From the NCBI GenBank assembly GCA_001466705.2, contig LATX02000219.1:124001-188000 (forward strand): DNA of 64,000 nt. Reading direction: 5' to 3'. Numbering within the stretch: the first letter of the stretch is position 1; each line of letters starts with the position of its first letter. Positions 1-12,400 of the stretch are shown here, in pieces. The translations under genes and the position numbers were made by a program. A model generated the notes under the pieces. It was not told the origin of the DNA. It saw only the letters and a list, made by a program, of their open reading frames with translations, and searched no databases. This DNA is from Moniliophthora roreri. Lineage: Eukaryota; Basidiomycota; Agaricomycetes; Agaricales; Marasmiaceae.

Positions 1-670
1 CCACATGTCAAGCTGTTATAGAAGCTTTGGCGGGCGTCAGAGAGTTGATATATGGTGGAGGACTTTAACGGGAAAGGACGTGGTCCTCGGAGACTTTGCT
101 GGCGCTAGGGAGTGGAGTAACGAAAGTAAATAAAAGATGCCCAGAGAAAATGCAAAGGGCTATATTCATGCTTTGCTGGAAGTTGAAAGCAACTCTGGTT
201 TGGGTTTCTTCCTAAACAGTGTGTGAGATGGATGGTAAAAATCCACATGTAAAATAGTCTACTTACACTGCATCCTGGCCCGATTTTTCATTTTGCGAGG
301 AAAGGCACACCATATGACCCTTGAACTTTGGAGTCAAGCCGCTGAATGAGCTCATAACTGATGAGTGAGTTTCAGGACATTGGAGGTTCAAAGTGGCTGA
401 TGAGCTCACCGGTTTCACCAAGGGCTTGACATGGCAAAGGAAGGGGTCCGATCTTTTTTTTGGAAGACTTCTGAACTTCTGAGCCAATAGCAGATAAGAA
501 AAACAGCACAAAATGGTCCAGGAACAAAATTGGTCATATTTTGGAGCTATATGGCCCATGCTCTTAACAATGATAAAAATTGATGCCTGATTTGAGCACT
601 GGACAGTGATGAAGCATAGCAACACCAGAAATATTGTACAACATAAACCCCAGTGAGGTTTTACTGGATG
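1..670. other. Repeat-like DNA without a supported gene
   Basis: AT-rich, CpG-poor sequence to the left of the first foldback element. The longest open frame (minus strand, 263-625, 120 codons) has no recognisable domain, no intron signals and no signal peptide. I see no gene here. Confidence 0.5.
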
Positions 671-821
671 CTATCAGATGTTATTTGACAACACCCAGCC
701 TTGTCTGATAACGTCTGATAGTGTCCTTAACCTGGAATAATCCAGACATTATCAGATGTTTTGCAGGTAGTGATGGACAGGTTCTATTAGGCATTGGATT
801 TTGTCTAATCATATCTGATAG
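671..821. repeat. Small foldback (MITE-like) element
   Basis: The ends form an imperfect terminal inverted repeat. Bases 671-690 (CTATCAGATGTTATTTGACA) match the reverse complement of 802-821 at 17 of 20 positions. The interior carries more TCTGATA/TATCAGA words in both orientations, so the whole 151-bp segment can fold on itself. There is no coding capacity. Size and structure fit a non-autonomous DNA element, but no clear target-site duplication was found. Confidence 0.45.
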
Positions 822-833
822 TGTCTAATAATT

Positions 834-1475
834 AGCTATATTTAGTGATGTTGTGGGCTGGGCTCAAGCCCTGATACCCAGCCTGACCGAGCCCAGGGCT
901 CATGGTACCTGACCCAGCCCTATGGAGGGCTTTGCAGGGCTGAAGGCTTGGGCTCACATCTCAGAAAGCCCAAGCCCTGGGCTTGTCAGTATATGTGCCA
1001 CCCATAAAGAAGTGCAGAATTTTTGGAACTAACCATGGCTATGACATCTGAGATTCTGTCTTGGAAGATGTAGTGCATGTGACTCCAATTTTCCAGTCAA
1101 AACTCTGGATAAGACCTGTTTTGGAAGGTTCCCATGCATAGGTATTTTCTTTCAGTTACTTCACACAATGCCTTCAACACATCGGAAATCCACTCAAACA
1201 ACTGGTAATGTTGCATTAACTGCTTATACAAGTTAAATGATGGATATTTAACTCTTACAGGATCTCATTTATGCACTCTGAGCCAATCAAACCACTCTGA
1301 CATGCAAATTGATTTCTGGTTAGCAAGCCTGGGCTGAGCCTGAGCCCTGCCTAAGGCTTGGGCTTTACAGGGCTCAGGGCTTGGGCTCAATGTTCAACAA
1401 GCCTGAGCCCTCTGGAGCCCTGCCCTGCCCCAGGGTATTGAGCCCAGCCTGGCCCATGACATCACTAGCTATATT
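834..1475. mobile_element. Foldback/MITE-like element with 9-bp target duplication
   Basis: The 9-bp word AGCTATATT occurs at 834-842 and again at 1467-1475, directly flanking a 624-bp segment (843-1466). The left end reads TAGTGATGTTGTGGGC and the right end, reverse complemented, reads AGTGATGTCATGGGCC, so the ends form an imperfect TIR of about 30 bp. The subterminal regions are packed with GGGCTTGGGCT/AGCCCAAGCCC words in both orientations, giving strong foldback potential. No transposase is encoded. The 8-10 bp duplication fits hAT- or Mutator-type elements mobilised in trans. The family assignment is inference. Confidence 0.6.
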
Positions 1476-1866
1476 GCAAGGTACTAGAATACAATTTATT
1501 ACATATCAGCATGAGCTCTCCAACCTAAGTATCACTAAATCTCCAAGACCCCACTGTACCCATGAGAGTGACCAAAGACTCTCTGTCCTAACCCTCTGCC
1601 TGACTCCAAGCTCTCTGTGTTGAAACAAGCATCACTAATAACATGGCAAGCTGCAACATGTAGAACATTTAGTACAAGGATAATGATATTTTAGAGTCAA
1701 CTCACAAGATATATGTTGAAAGCAGTTTAGTGCTGTTGTCTGGGACTTCTCTGAGGTGCCTGACATGTCAAAATATTCTTAGTGTCAAAGATATGTGGGG
1801 CGATGGCAAGAGGGAGCTAGTCTCTAAGCACCACCAGCAGCATAGCAGTGCAGCGGTATGTGTCTT
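1476..1866. other. Spacer between MITE and LTR, no gene
   Basis: AT-rich sequence. The open frames here are under 85 codons and show no recognisable features. Confidence 0.5.
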
Positions 1867-2381
1867 TGACTCACATTTGTAGTACAGTGCAACACCCTGT
1901 AAGACTTGTGTGACACTTGAGGTGTAGAGTTGAGTAGATTACTTGAGAGACTGTAGCTAGTCCAGGAAGGAGAGGAAGTAGGAGACTTCTTGAGACTTAA
2001 GGTCTCTTGCCTCAAACAAGTCTGCTTTTATACTGTTCTAGTGTTTGTCCAGTAAACACAGTAGTTCTACCAATGAGTGTGGAGAATAGTAAGCACAATA
2101 ACTATCTAATAATAGCCTATTGTTCTCCAGAATGACTCTGACAATAGAGGGAGATGCACAGCTTCCATTTGAGTTGATTTGGGTTATACTGACTCTAGCT
2201 CTTGCTGCATACTGCAGGTTTAATCACCGCTAGACAATAGAATCTAAAGATAGTATTCTTATTGTTCTTCGAGGCCGAATCTGAATGAGTCAGACTGTTC
2301 TGTAGATCTGAAGATCCACAGTCATGGATATTCCCTTACAGTCATATGATAGTCATGTGATGACTTCACTCCACTTCAACA
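1867..2381 (-). repeat. 3' LTR of the old Ty1/copia element
   Basis: The segment starts TGACTCACATTTGTA and ends CTTCAACA, so on the minus strand it has canonical TG...CA ends. It is followed at 2382-2390 by a purine-rich tract on the minus strand (ATGGAGGTG), as expected for a polypurine tract, and then by RNase H relics. Its inner end (CTTCAACA) and a CTCACATTTGTA word near the outer end recur in the LTR at 23.9-24.4 kb, which supports both boundaries. I could not find the matching 5' LTR to the right of 9.5 kb by eye. Confidence 0.6.
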
Positions 2382-2407
2382 CACCTCCATATTCGTGACT
2401 GTGTATC

Positions 2408-3980
2408 AAAGGATACTATTAGGCTATGAAAGTGATGCCTAATTTTGCTTGTAGGTATTTGAAAGTAGGATAGGCTAAGTTCTTGGTGAATATGTCAGCT
2501 ATTTGATCCTTAGTAGGAACAAATCTAACATCTATCCCTTGGTGTTCTGTATATTCCCTGATGTGATGAAAATGCACATCAATGTTTTTTGATTGTTGCA
2601 TTGTGACATCAGGAATATAGATCCTTGGTTATCAAGGAGTAGTGGAAATTGATCTAAGTTATAGTCAAATTCCAAAAATAGGTTTTTGATACACCAAATT
2701 TCGCAAGCACAGTCTGAAGCTGCCATGTACTCTGCTTCTGTTAAGGATAAGGCTAGAGTTTTCTGTTTCATGGAAACCCAGCTAACAGGTCCTTCTGCAA
2801 ATTGCACAATGTAGCCTGCTTGCAATTTTCATTTCCTGGTCAGATCTGAAGCCTATTCTGCGTCTGAATATGCAATGAACCCTTTGTCTGTGTTTCCTCT
2901 ATAAACGATAGAGTATCGGTGAGTTCCAAGCAGGTATTTCATAATGTACAGTGCTCTATCCAAATGATCTTTAGATAGATTAGAAGCAAACTGAGATATT
3001 TTGATTACTGCAAAGCTAATATCTGGGCATGTGCCTAAGCACAAATATAGTAGTGATCCGATCACTGATTGAAACTTGGCTTTGATTTCTGGATCAAGGG
3101 TGGCTGTGTTATCCTCAGGTTTGTAGCCTGTAGAAAGTGGTGTTCTGGCTATCTTGGTATTGATTATTCCAAATTGTCAGAGTGTTTTCTCCAGATAATC
3201 ACATTGATTGATGGAAATACTTCTTTGCTTTCGATCTCTGGTGATTCTCATATGAAGGAATTCTGTCAGTTTGTCTAGATCCCTGCATTCCCATATCTTC
3301 ATAAAATTACTCTTCTTCTTCTGTAGTAAGATGTGATTAGAGCCCATGAATAATCTATCATCAACATATATGATGACTATGATTATATCCTTGCCATCTT
3401 TGTATATGTAAACACCAGAGTCTGAAGAACATCATATGAATCCAAGGTTCTTCATAGACTGCTTACATGCTTTCCACCAGGAGCGTGATGCCTGTTTCAA
3501 GCCATATAAAGCACAGTGTAGTTGCCAAACTTTCATTTTATTCTTTATAAAGCCTTCAGGTTGTTCCATATAAATTTCATTCTCCAGTTTGCCATATAGA
3601 AAAGCTGTTTTCACATCCAGCACTTCTATATCCCAATCTTTAATAGCTGCTAAGGTGAGTAGTAGTCATATGGTGTTGTACCAGACTACAGGAGAGAAGA
3701 CTTCTTCATAATCTATTCCTTCAATTTGCAAAAAACCTTTCGCAACAAGTCTAGCTTTCTTTTGGCCATTAGACTTGACATCAAAGACCCATTGGGATTT
3801 GATGGTTTTCTGACCATGAGGTAAGGTGACTTCTTCAAAGACAGACTGTTGTCTTAGTGAAGAAAGTTCTTTTTCACATGGTTCAAGCCATTCTACTTGT
3901 TTTTCCTGAGAATGAGTAAGAATATCTTTATAAGTCCAATCTTGGACATTATCAAGGTTGGCAGTGCAAGTGAGAATTGA
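2408..3980 (-). pseudogene. Reverse transcriptase and RNase H relic of element 1
   Basis: Fragments in several frames cover the C-terminal part of copia Pol. The minus-strand frame 3432-3623 has the RT core words LDVKTAFLYGKL and ALYGLKQASRSWW. Frame 2853-3065 has IGSLLYLCLGTCPDISFAV, the RT/RNase H connection. Frame 2532-2825 has SLTEAEYMAASD and LLLDNQGSIF, the RNase H catalytic surroundings. Frame 2419-2601 ends with DIFTKNL, typical of the copia Pol C-terminus. Stops and shifts separate all of these, so no functional enzyme is encoded. Names rest on motif recognition against the Ty1/copia family. Confidence 0.8.
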
Positions 3981-4820
3981 ATCTAGTCATTGCCAAACTC
4001 CCCCTTTCTGCTTGACATGAGTAAGAAAATAGGATGCATCATTCAGGGCTGGAACAGTAATCATGTTCCGTTGAGCAGAAATTGATGCAGATTCAGAAGT
4101 GGCATCAGTGGCATTGCCATAGGAGCAAGCATGTCGCTGAACTTCTACTGGATTTTGTGTACCAAATGCATTACTAAGGCGGTTTGAGACTTGAGTAGGT
4201 CTCTGTGAATGCCTGAGTTCTAACTGCTGATGTGACATGGGTGCTGGTATAGGTATGTTATTGGCTAGTTCACAATCATCAAGACCCTCATGATTAGGAT
4301 CAGGTGCTGCAGGATGATCAGTATCAGTAATAACCTCTTAATTGGGTTTGTGATCGGCGTCCTGATCAGAAATAAAGTGGTCAGCATCATGTGATAAGGA
4401 AGATGGTAAAGGAATGTTTGCAGCGCATTTAATAAGTGCCAATTTGATAGATGTGGTCTTGCACTTTGGGAATTCACTTTCATTAAAAATCACTGTAGAT
4501 GAAATAAAAGTCCATCCCATGTTTCGAACAAAGAGCCAAGCCTTTGAACCTGGTGCATATCCAACAAAGATCATTTTCTCTGTTTTAGGTGCACAGAGTT
4601 TATGTGCATGGAGTTCTTTGTCAAGGTAAATGTAGGCACTGCAACCAGGGGTTTGGAAATAAGAAATGTCTGGTTTCTTTCCTTCAAAGGCTTCAATAGG
4701 TGTTTTCCATGCCAAGTGCTTATTTGGAGTCCTGTTATAGACATGAACAGCAATTTGGAACATAAAAGTCCACCAGGCAGTGGGAAGACATGCTTTGAAA
4801 TGGAATTTCTCAGATTTCTC
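3981..4820 (-). pseudogene. Integrase C-terminal and linker relic of element 1
   Basis: Frame 4338-4763 carries VHVYNRTPNKHLAWKTP and PGCSAYIYL, the conserved end of the copia integrase and start of the linker towards reverse transcriptase. The 27-kb element has the matching words VYNRTPNKRLEWKTP and PGCSAYVF. Frame 3987-4238 is linker sequence rich in Ser, Gln and Asn. The stretch is broken by frameshifts. Confidence 0.65.
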
Positions 4821-5783
4821 TCAGATAATTCCATTAAAGTGCTCAATCCTGCCAGCCTGTTGATGTTCATGCGGAGCGGAATACTGTATTTGTATCCCAG
4901 AATCTTTGAGATAACTCTGGAATATGGTTCCAAAGAATTCTCTCCTATGATCAATATACATAGTTTTAATTTGCTTTCCAGTTTGCTTTTCAACCTGCCA
5001 TTGAAATGCCTTAAAGGAAGCTAAAGTTTCTAGTTGTGTTTTTGATTTTTGTAAGGCTGACCAGCCATGACTAGAATAGTCATCAAGGATAGTGAGTGGG
5101 TATTTGAATTGATTAGGGTATGATACTATGGGGAACTCCACTAAATCCATATGGATTAGTTCTAGAATCTCTGTCACTCGTTTTGTTGAGCTTGGATATG
5201 ACCATTGCTTTATGCCCCTATAAGTGCATCCAGTGCAAGGGTGCTCGAATGTCAACATTCCTCTCATGGAAAAACCATTACACGCTGTAGTGCATTTGTG
5301 CAAAATTGGTTCAGGGATGTGACCAAAGCGATTATGTGCAATAACTGTGTCTACTGCTTTCCATGTAGCAGCAGCAAGGGTCTGGAGAATATCGAGATGC
5401 TCAATCCATGTTTCCAGATAGGTAAACTTGTACTTATCATGTCTGGAGAATAGAGACATGAGTAGTTTGCCTGATTTCCATTGAATTGAGGTTTCCAGAT
5501 GTGAATAGATAATATCACAACCTCTCATTGTGAATTTATTTCCAGCTAGGAGTCGGAATGTGGATTTTGGATGGTAGTAAACTGGAGAAAGTTTGACTTG
5601 ATGTATAACATGATCAGAGTTCTGATGAGATATGATAACGGTGCCAGCTTTTGTGATTGTATCACCACCATTAACACTCTGTATGGCAATAGGGTTTATC
5701 TCATGTAGTTTAGAAAAATCTCCAATATGTGGACTTATGTGGTTAGTTGCAGCAGAATCAAGAACCCAATAAGCAGAGTTCAA
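4821..5783 (-). pseudogene. Protease, GAG-pre-integrase and integrase core of element 1
   Basis: This is the longest surviving frame of the element (320 codons). Near its N-terminus is WVLDSAATNHIS, the aspartic protease site, with Asp-Ser-Ala where Asp-Ser/Thr-Gly is usual. It is followed by the zinc-binding GAG-pre-integrase segment (HNRFGH, then CTGCTYRG). The integrase core comes next, with LIHMDLVEFP, TILDDYSSHGW and SAPHEHQQAGRIEHFNG supplying the D, D and E regions. The frame is cut off downstream by a frameshift, so integrase is incomplete. Confidence 0.8.
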
Positions 5784-8375
5784 TTTCTCACTATTACTAG
5801 TACAATCAACTAAGGTACAGAATGTATTGGTTGTACAGACATTTACAACACAATCTTCAATGTTCTGTTTAGTTTAATCAGTACTTGAAGACGTAATAGG
5901 GCCTGGACCATACCAATCATAATAATCCACTTGGTTACACTTGTAATTATACTTGTGTTCTTCTTCCTATTGTTCAACTTCTGGAGGTGGTGTAGGTGGA
6001 ACAAGTGGGTTGTAGAAGGAGCTGATTTGACCCCTATTTTTATTTCCAATATGGAAGAAAGTATTGGAATCAGCATCTTCTGGATCATCCTTCTTTGTGA
6101 CTGATAGGGTTCAATCTGATAGTTCCAGTTTAATTTCTATGTCATCATCTTTGAAAGTTGGAATGAAAACAAATTCTGGATTGTGTTTATAAATTACAGC
6201 ACCTTTAATCATGGATGATCCTTGTGGCAGTGGTACTTGAACCAGTGCAGGCAAAGGTGGGGAAGAGTTTTCTGGCCTTGGCAGATCAGACCAACTAGGT
6301 TTTTGATCCCATGTTTCAATACCAGTGAAGGAGCATGCTAATTCTAGGCAATGCATTCCATGCCATCCACAGACTTTAAGATCAGTCCAGGGAGTATTCT
6401 CGTTGGGCCAAGTTGGCTCTGTAATAGATAATCCAGCTGTGTTGTCCGGATTGGAAGAAGAGAATTCTGAAGAATTCAAAGTAGATCCTAAAGGACCCAG
6501 GTTGCCCAAAAATTCATTAGACGATTGTCTAATAGTAGTATCAATCAAAGATTGATCAACCATATCTCTAGATTCCTTAAGGAAGGTAGAGTCCAGATCA
6601 GTCATCAATCATTCGGCAGTTGTACTAAAGAATTCTTTAGCTTTTCCCTTGTCCTTACTTACCATCTCTTGTTTGATATCTGAACAGTCGGTTTCTGAAT
6701 GTATCATATTATGCCAGAAGCGGTAAGCTCTCAAGGTGCTGCTCACACCTATTTTTCCCTTTTTAGGTGAAGGTGGGTTTGCTGAGGGGCTGGCATAATA
6801 ATTGTCATCATTCTCCATTTGTTCTTCAATTTGTTTCTGTTTTTCAGCCTGTTGAGTGCATATTACTGATCATGGTGTGACAAAGAATCTTTTGGCTGCT
6901 CGTTGTTTTTTGACTCAGCCAGTCCTGATTCATCAATGCCAGGCAAAGTAATGTTCTCTTGATTCCTTTCTTTTGATAGCTGATTCCGGGTAGTAATACC
7001 TGATAGGTGTACCTTTCTTGATGATGTCAATTCACCCATCAAGAATAGGCCATCTAGTATTGAAACCAGAATGTCTACTGGTTTGATCCATGGCGATTTC
7101 AAATTCTTGCCAAGGGAAATCTTCATGATGTGGAATATGAACCAAGGCAGTATGTTTTGGTGCATATTGAGTCTGGTTCTCAGCCCAAACATCAAGAGAA
7201 TGTGTATCCTGGCAAGTTGTGCAGTATAGAACATGTGAGTCCATGAAGGGATTCAATGGTTCCAGCAATTTAGTGTACTGTTCAGGTATGTGATCGCTAT
7301 ATGTGATTACTAAACTGTCTGATGGCTTAACGATGATTGGCAGATCTACAAGATCTCTATCACCATCATCAACTTTAGTGTTGCCCATATAGTATAGGCC
7401 ATCTCCAAAGTATTCTCCTTTGATAAGGTGGTTAGAACAGATAGAACATGTCGAAGGACATTTTGCATTGGGGTGATGATGCAATTCCATTAAGATGAAC
7501 TCATCTGTCATGTGTGGTTCCTCTAAACCAAGCACATGGAGTAGTGCATCAACCAGTTGTAGTATCTCATTAAAGAGATATTCTGGTGGAGTACAGTAGG
7601 TCCAATATCTTCCACCATCAGTGAGTTGCTGTAATACTGCACATACACCCATTCCAAGGTGTAGAGACTATGGTTCAATCTTGTGTTTGCACATTTTGCA
7701 TCTGTTAGAACAGAGGCTAAAGAGACCTTGATGAGGTCAAAGATGTGCATGCACAAGTGGCTGCCATATGACAAGGTGCATCATATCAAGATAATGCACA
7801 ATACAAGGTTCATTCAATACTTCTAAGTCAGTGGCTCGATTGATGATGTATTGCAATTTAATCATTCCCAATTTGACAAATTCATCAGAGAATTGTGCAA
7901 GGAATTTGTTGAGGGAGTTAATCCATGTGAACATAGAATTTGGAACGATAAGGCATGGCATGGATGTCATAAGAGAGATTGTGTGATGACCTCTTAAGGA
8001 ATGAAGAGTACAATCCGGTGGTAAACCTGGTCCTGAAAAGTAAGGCACCAATTGAATTGGTCCAGCTTCAGTATAGACATTGGTTTCCAGATATGAATAA
8101 GGTGGGTATTATGGTTTATATGTAGGAGAAGTATTGGAATTTGGAGTTACTGCCTCTATCGGTTTGGGAGGAGAATTCTCCTTCTCTGAACTATCGCTAA
8201 GAGGAACAGTATGAAAAGATGGAGCATCAGAATCAGATTCTAGGTCTGTTTCTTCTTCAGACTCTGTATCTTCTTCTCCAAGAGATTCAGATTTGGCAGT
8301 TGGTGAGGACTGATCATTACTGACAAAGGGATTTTCAAGGCTGTCAGTATCAGCAATGATTTCACCATTGTCATT
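5784..8375 (-). pseudogene. Gag-protease spacer relic of element 1
   Basis: About 2.6 kb between protease and gag is filled by broken frames (6111-6608, 6609-6818, 7032-7652, 7737-8051). Frame 7032-7652 has a cysteine cluster, HHPNAKCPSTCSICSNH, followed about 80 residues later by YCTTCQDTHSLDVW. The same pair in the same order is found in the element at 24-35 kb (HRHPSAVCEADCQRC, then FCVTCNYPHHLDNW). The region is therefore an ancestral part of this retrotransposon lineage and not random insertion. I do not recognise the domain. Confidence 0.55.
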
Positions 8376-9491
8376 TCAATAAATAATGGTGCGATAATGA
8401 AGATTAGTGGGACTGCATCCAACCTCTTGTAGGTTCAAGACAGTTGAAAACATGAGAGAGTCAATATCAGTGCCAACTTCCACATGTGAAGCTTGTGAAG
8501 ATTGATCAAGATCATCCATTTGACTCTCCATTTCAGAATCTTCAGCTTTGTCACTAGTTCCCCCTTCTTTATCAATTGCCATAGCAAACACACTGAGTGT
8601 CGCATCTTCTCCTTCATCAAAGGCAGCAACAAAGGTTTGTTGCTTCTTGCCTTTGGAACCCTTCTTTGTTCCATGAGAAAATTTCTGATTGTGAGGCTTT
8701 TTCTTCTGATGATTCTGTCTATTCTGTTGATTTCCCTCTGGCTTGGAGCTGGTGTTGGTTTGATTCCCAGAGTTTGGATGACAGTATGTCTGATTACTGG
8801 AGGATTGATTTCCTCCTTTAGGTCAAAAGGAATGATTGTTCCTTCAGTGAAAGGTTTGATAACCTTGTGCCAGCCTAATACTAGTTATCCAAGAAACTAT
8901 AGCTGTGTTAGGAGAGAGACTCCTCCTGCTCCATTCATGTTGGATAGAGGAATACAGAGTAGAAACAGTGAAGTCTTCTTTCTTTTCAGCAGTAATGAAG
9001 ACTTGTGATTTGAAAGTATCTCAAGAAGATAGGAGCACTTTCATCAGAATCATAGAGACCATCCAATCTTGGATTTCAATTTTCTCTTCTTTCAACTTAA
9101 CAAGGCAGGTTTGCATTAGGCTGTACACTTCACTTGGGTTCTGCCCTTCACCCAGTTGAACTGTGGTAAGAGCAGAGAACCATTCAAACACTTCAGCAAG
9201 GTTAAACTTATCATATTCAGCCAACAAGGTGTTCCATGTAAGTTTAGCAGTACCTTTGATGAAATGTTGAAGAAGCAGACCTAACTTAACCTTAAAAAGG
9301 CCCATGCACTTGTTGTTACATTCATTCCAGGAGGCAAATTTGTCTTTATCCTTTTTGTCATCCTCAGAGAGGGCAGCCTGTGTAAGACCTGTGACAACAT
9401 TCTGCAATTCACAGTAACCAAGGAAGAGATGTTTGAACTCCTTGAATGTAGTCCAATAATATGCATAACTTTTACCTTTTATTTCACACAC
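8376..9491 (-). pseudogene. Gag relic of element 1
   Basis: Frame 9021-9491 resembles copia Gag (UBN2/DUF4219 type). It has LGLLLQHFIKGTAKLTWNTL and EYDKFNLAEVFEWFSAL, and GEGQNPSEVYSLMQ. The younger element has LSPTLQWIIKDTAKETWDAL and EYDIPSLPEIFTFFQGL at the same places. The frame opens without a plausible N-terminus, so the start of gag is lost or lies in another frame. Frames around 8376-8674 look like the basic C-terminal part of Gag. Confidence 0.6.
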
Positions 9492-12400
9492 AAATAGAGA
9501 ATATTTTGCCCTTTCTGGTCGAAAATGACATAGATAAGGGAATTAAGGACTAGTGTGAGCCCTGAGCAGCTAGTCAAAGCGACTAGTAGAGAAGAATATA
9601 AAATATTAGTAGAGTAATAGTTGATAGTAGGCCATACCAGAGTACTCAACCACTGCTAGTATGAAAATAAACAGTGAATCTGAACACAGAGAAGCATCCC
9701 GAAACCTGTAGGGAACAACACCACATAATACTTCTCTATCGAAAGCATACCAAAGGGAATATTTTCACTTTTAACAATATTTCCAATCTATACCCAACTT
9801 GAAGGAAGAATAAGAGCCTTCAATGATACACATACAAGAATATTATCAAGAAACAGATATGAAGCAGAGGATGACAAATTATTGGCGAGGGATACTTGAG
9901 ATACCGAATGTCAAATTGAAGAATGAAATAGATGATCAGCTACTGTAAGGGTGCCTGTATCACGGAAAAACAGAAGACAAAGCTGTATGACAAGAAACCA
10001 GCATGGCTGAGCTTACATGTACACTTTAAACAATAGAGATGGAAGCATATTGTGCGTCCATAGAGCAGATGATAGAAGACAGAGAAGGAAGGAACCATGT
10101 GAAGCAGCATGGAAGTATAATATTTTCAAATGGAGTCGGAAGGAGAGCCATTTGATAGAGAAAATTGCAAACAGTTAGTGTCAGAAGACTGCACAATTGT
10201 CAAAGAAAAAGAATAAAAGAGATTATGGCTATGAAGCCTGACTACAATTGGACACTGTGACAGAGAAATTACCAAACACAGCTCAGTTTATATAATATTT
10301 ATCACCCGACTCAGTTTTATTTGTATTTGTGACAGATATATTAGATTATTTATGTTGTAGAGTATATAAGGGAATGTGTTTTGTAGGCGGAAAGCAGGAG
10401 AGATACTGCCCACTGATTACCAGAGTGTATGACGTTGTTGTTCAGGTAGAAGAGCTACCAGCAATCAGTATTTTTCAACCACTTCGGGCTCTAGCTTATT
10501 TAGTTGTGCAAGAGGCACAGGCTAGTTGAGACCTAAGATTGTAACCCAAACCAGAGATATAAATAAAAGCTAGAAAGAGCTTAGTTTTTAATGCAAGAGG
10601 CAGGTTTTCCAATAAGAGAAACATTGTATCAATCTACTAAGAGGGTAGCTGATGTGCATCAGTATAGTCTGGTGTTTCGACGTGAATCAGAGAGGGTTTC
10701 AGGCTAGCAGTGTCTAGAAGATTTGTCCTCTTGAGAATTATTGCAGAACATAGCTAAGAGGGCTATATTCAGGTACAAGAGGTACCTTTGTTCTCACTTA
10801 GAAGAAGTTTATTCTTTGGGCAGTTTCTGGTCGAAATCTATACTAGTATTTGCTTTTGAAGTGATTAATAAAACTACAAAACCAATAAATATTCCACAAA
10901 CAAACACCCATTTTCAATCTGAGAAGTTGTTTTGAAGGTAATCATCTCTGAACTACCGAGTGAGACATTGAGAATTATTCTTGACGTTGTAGTAACAGTG
11001 AACCATGCTGAACCAACTCACAAACAAAACTGAGAATCAAGAACTTATATATACCTTTTTCAAGGGTATTTTGGCACTACAGGCCTTGTGTTTTCATAGT
11101 AGAGGCATAGGTTTTTGAGCATCTTCATTGAAGCTGTACTTTCTGACTTATCTATGTATCAGATCCAAAATGGATCACTTCCGAAACCTGTAGGGAATCT
11201 TTCTGCCTTATAAAATAGTGAGAAAACATTTAGAAAATAAATATAAGATTTTGAATTTTATATCAAAGGAAACATGTTAAATACAAAAGGAAAACTATAT
11301 GAAAACTATCTAAAAACTGCTTTAAAATAGTGTTTTCATATGATTTTCCTACTATTTTCCTAGTGTTTTCCTAGTGTTTTCTCTGACTTTCCCACAATAG
11401 AAAATGTGGAATTTTTATCTTATCTTATCAGCATTTTCTGAGGATTTTCAACCAGAGAAAATTTAATGTTTTCTCAGTATAGAAATTATTCTAATATATT
11501 GTATTATTTATTAATTCTCAGAATTTGAAAATTCCATATCTTTTGCTGCTGAAAATTTAGTATTCTCCAGGCATATTCTTGTTGAGAGGACATAATTGAA
11601 ATTTAGAATTTATATATAGTTTTATAAAAATTCTCTTTGCAAGAAGATTAAGTGTTTTCTCAATCAGAAAACCATGTTAAAAGAACACCTCGTATGTAGT
11701 GAAAGCAGGTGATCTCTTAATAAAGAATTCACTGGCAGCTAAACAATATGTGATAAGCTAACTAGGTACAAAAGTCATCTTGGAAAGACAGAAATCACTT
11801 CCGAAGGACATCCACTACCTACAGACAGATACAACAAGACATACAAAGAATATCTAATGCACAAGAAGTTCTAAATAAGACCAAGTGTGCATTGTCAAAG
11901 GAGATAGGAACAGTAACAGCATGTTCCAACCTTGGAAACTTTGGCATCTAGGCCCCTGCCAATGTGCAGATACTAGAAAGGGAAATGCTGTAAAGAGATG
12001 GGACAGATACAGCTATCCACTTGTAGATACCTGACTTAGAAAAGAGAAAATACAAATTATAGAGTCCAGAATGCTGGAAATATAGATACCCATGTGGACA
12101 TTATTTATATTTTTCTGTAGATATATTCCTTGGACCGTATATAAGGACAGCTGGATATTCATAGATATTCAAGTAACTCTGCCCCCTCTGATTGTGAATA
12201 CATGAAGAGTTTGTTTGGTGTATAAATTTGTGTGCCATTCCAGTTTTGCTTCCTCACTTCAGGCCCTGGAGATTGGTCCTGAGTGACTCCAGAGAGATAG
12301 ACATCTGATAACAAACTTGTGTTGTAAGAGATAAGAGTAACATCTTGAGTGCATTATAGCACTTTTCTAAGAGACACTTTACACCAAGAAGGAGCCTTGG

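Larger units (their letters stand above)
1867..9491 (-). mobile_element. Decayed Ty1/copia retrotransposon (element 1)
   Basis: Reading leftward on the minus strand the order is gag, a long spacer, protease, integrase, reverse transcriptase, RNase H, 3' LTR. This is the Pseudoviridae (Ty1/copia) order, with integrase before reverse transcriptase. The coding region is broken into many short frames by stops and frameshifts and is CpG-poor. It is related to the element at 24-35 kb in gag, in the spacer and in pol, but clearly diverged. The 5' end is undefined. Confidence 0.85.

Noticed and set aside
263..625. 120-codon minus-strand open frame as a gene
   Set aside because: No domain, no start context or introns, and it lies in CpG-poor repeat-like DNA.
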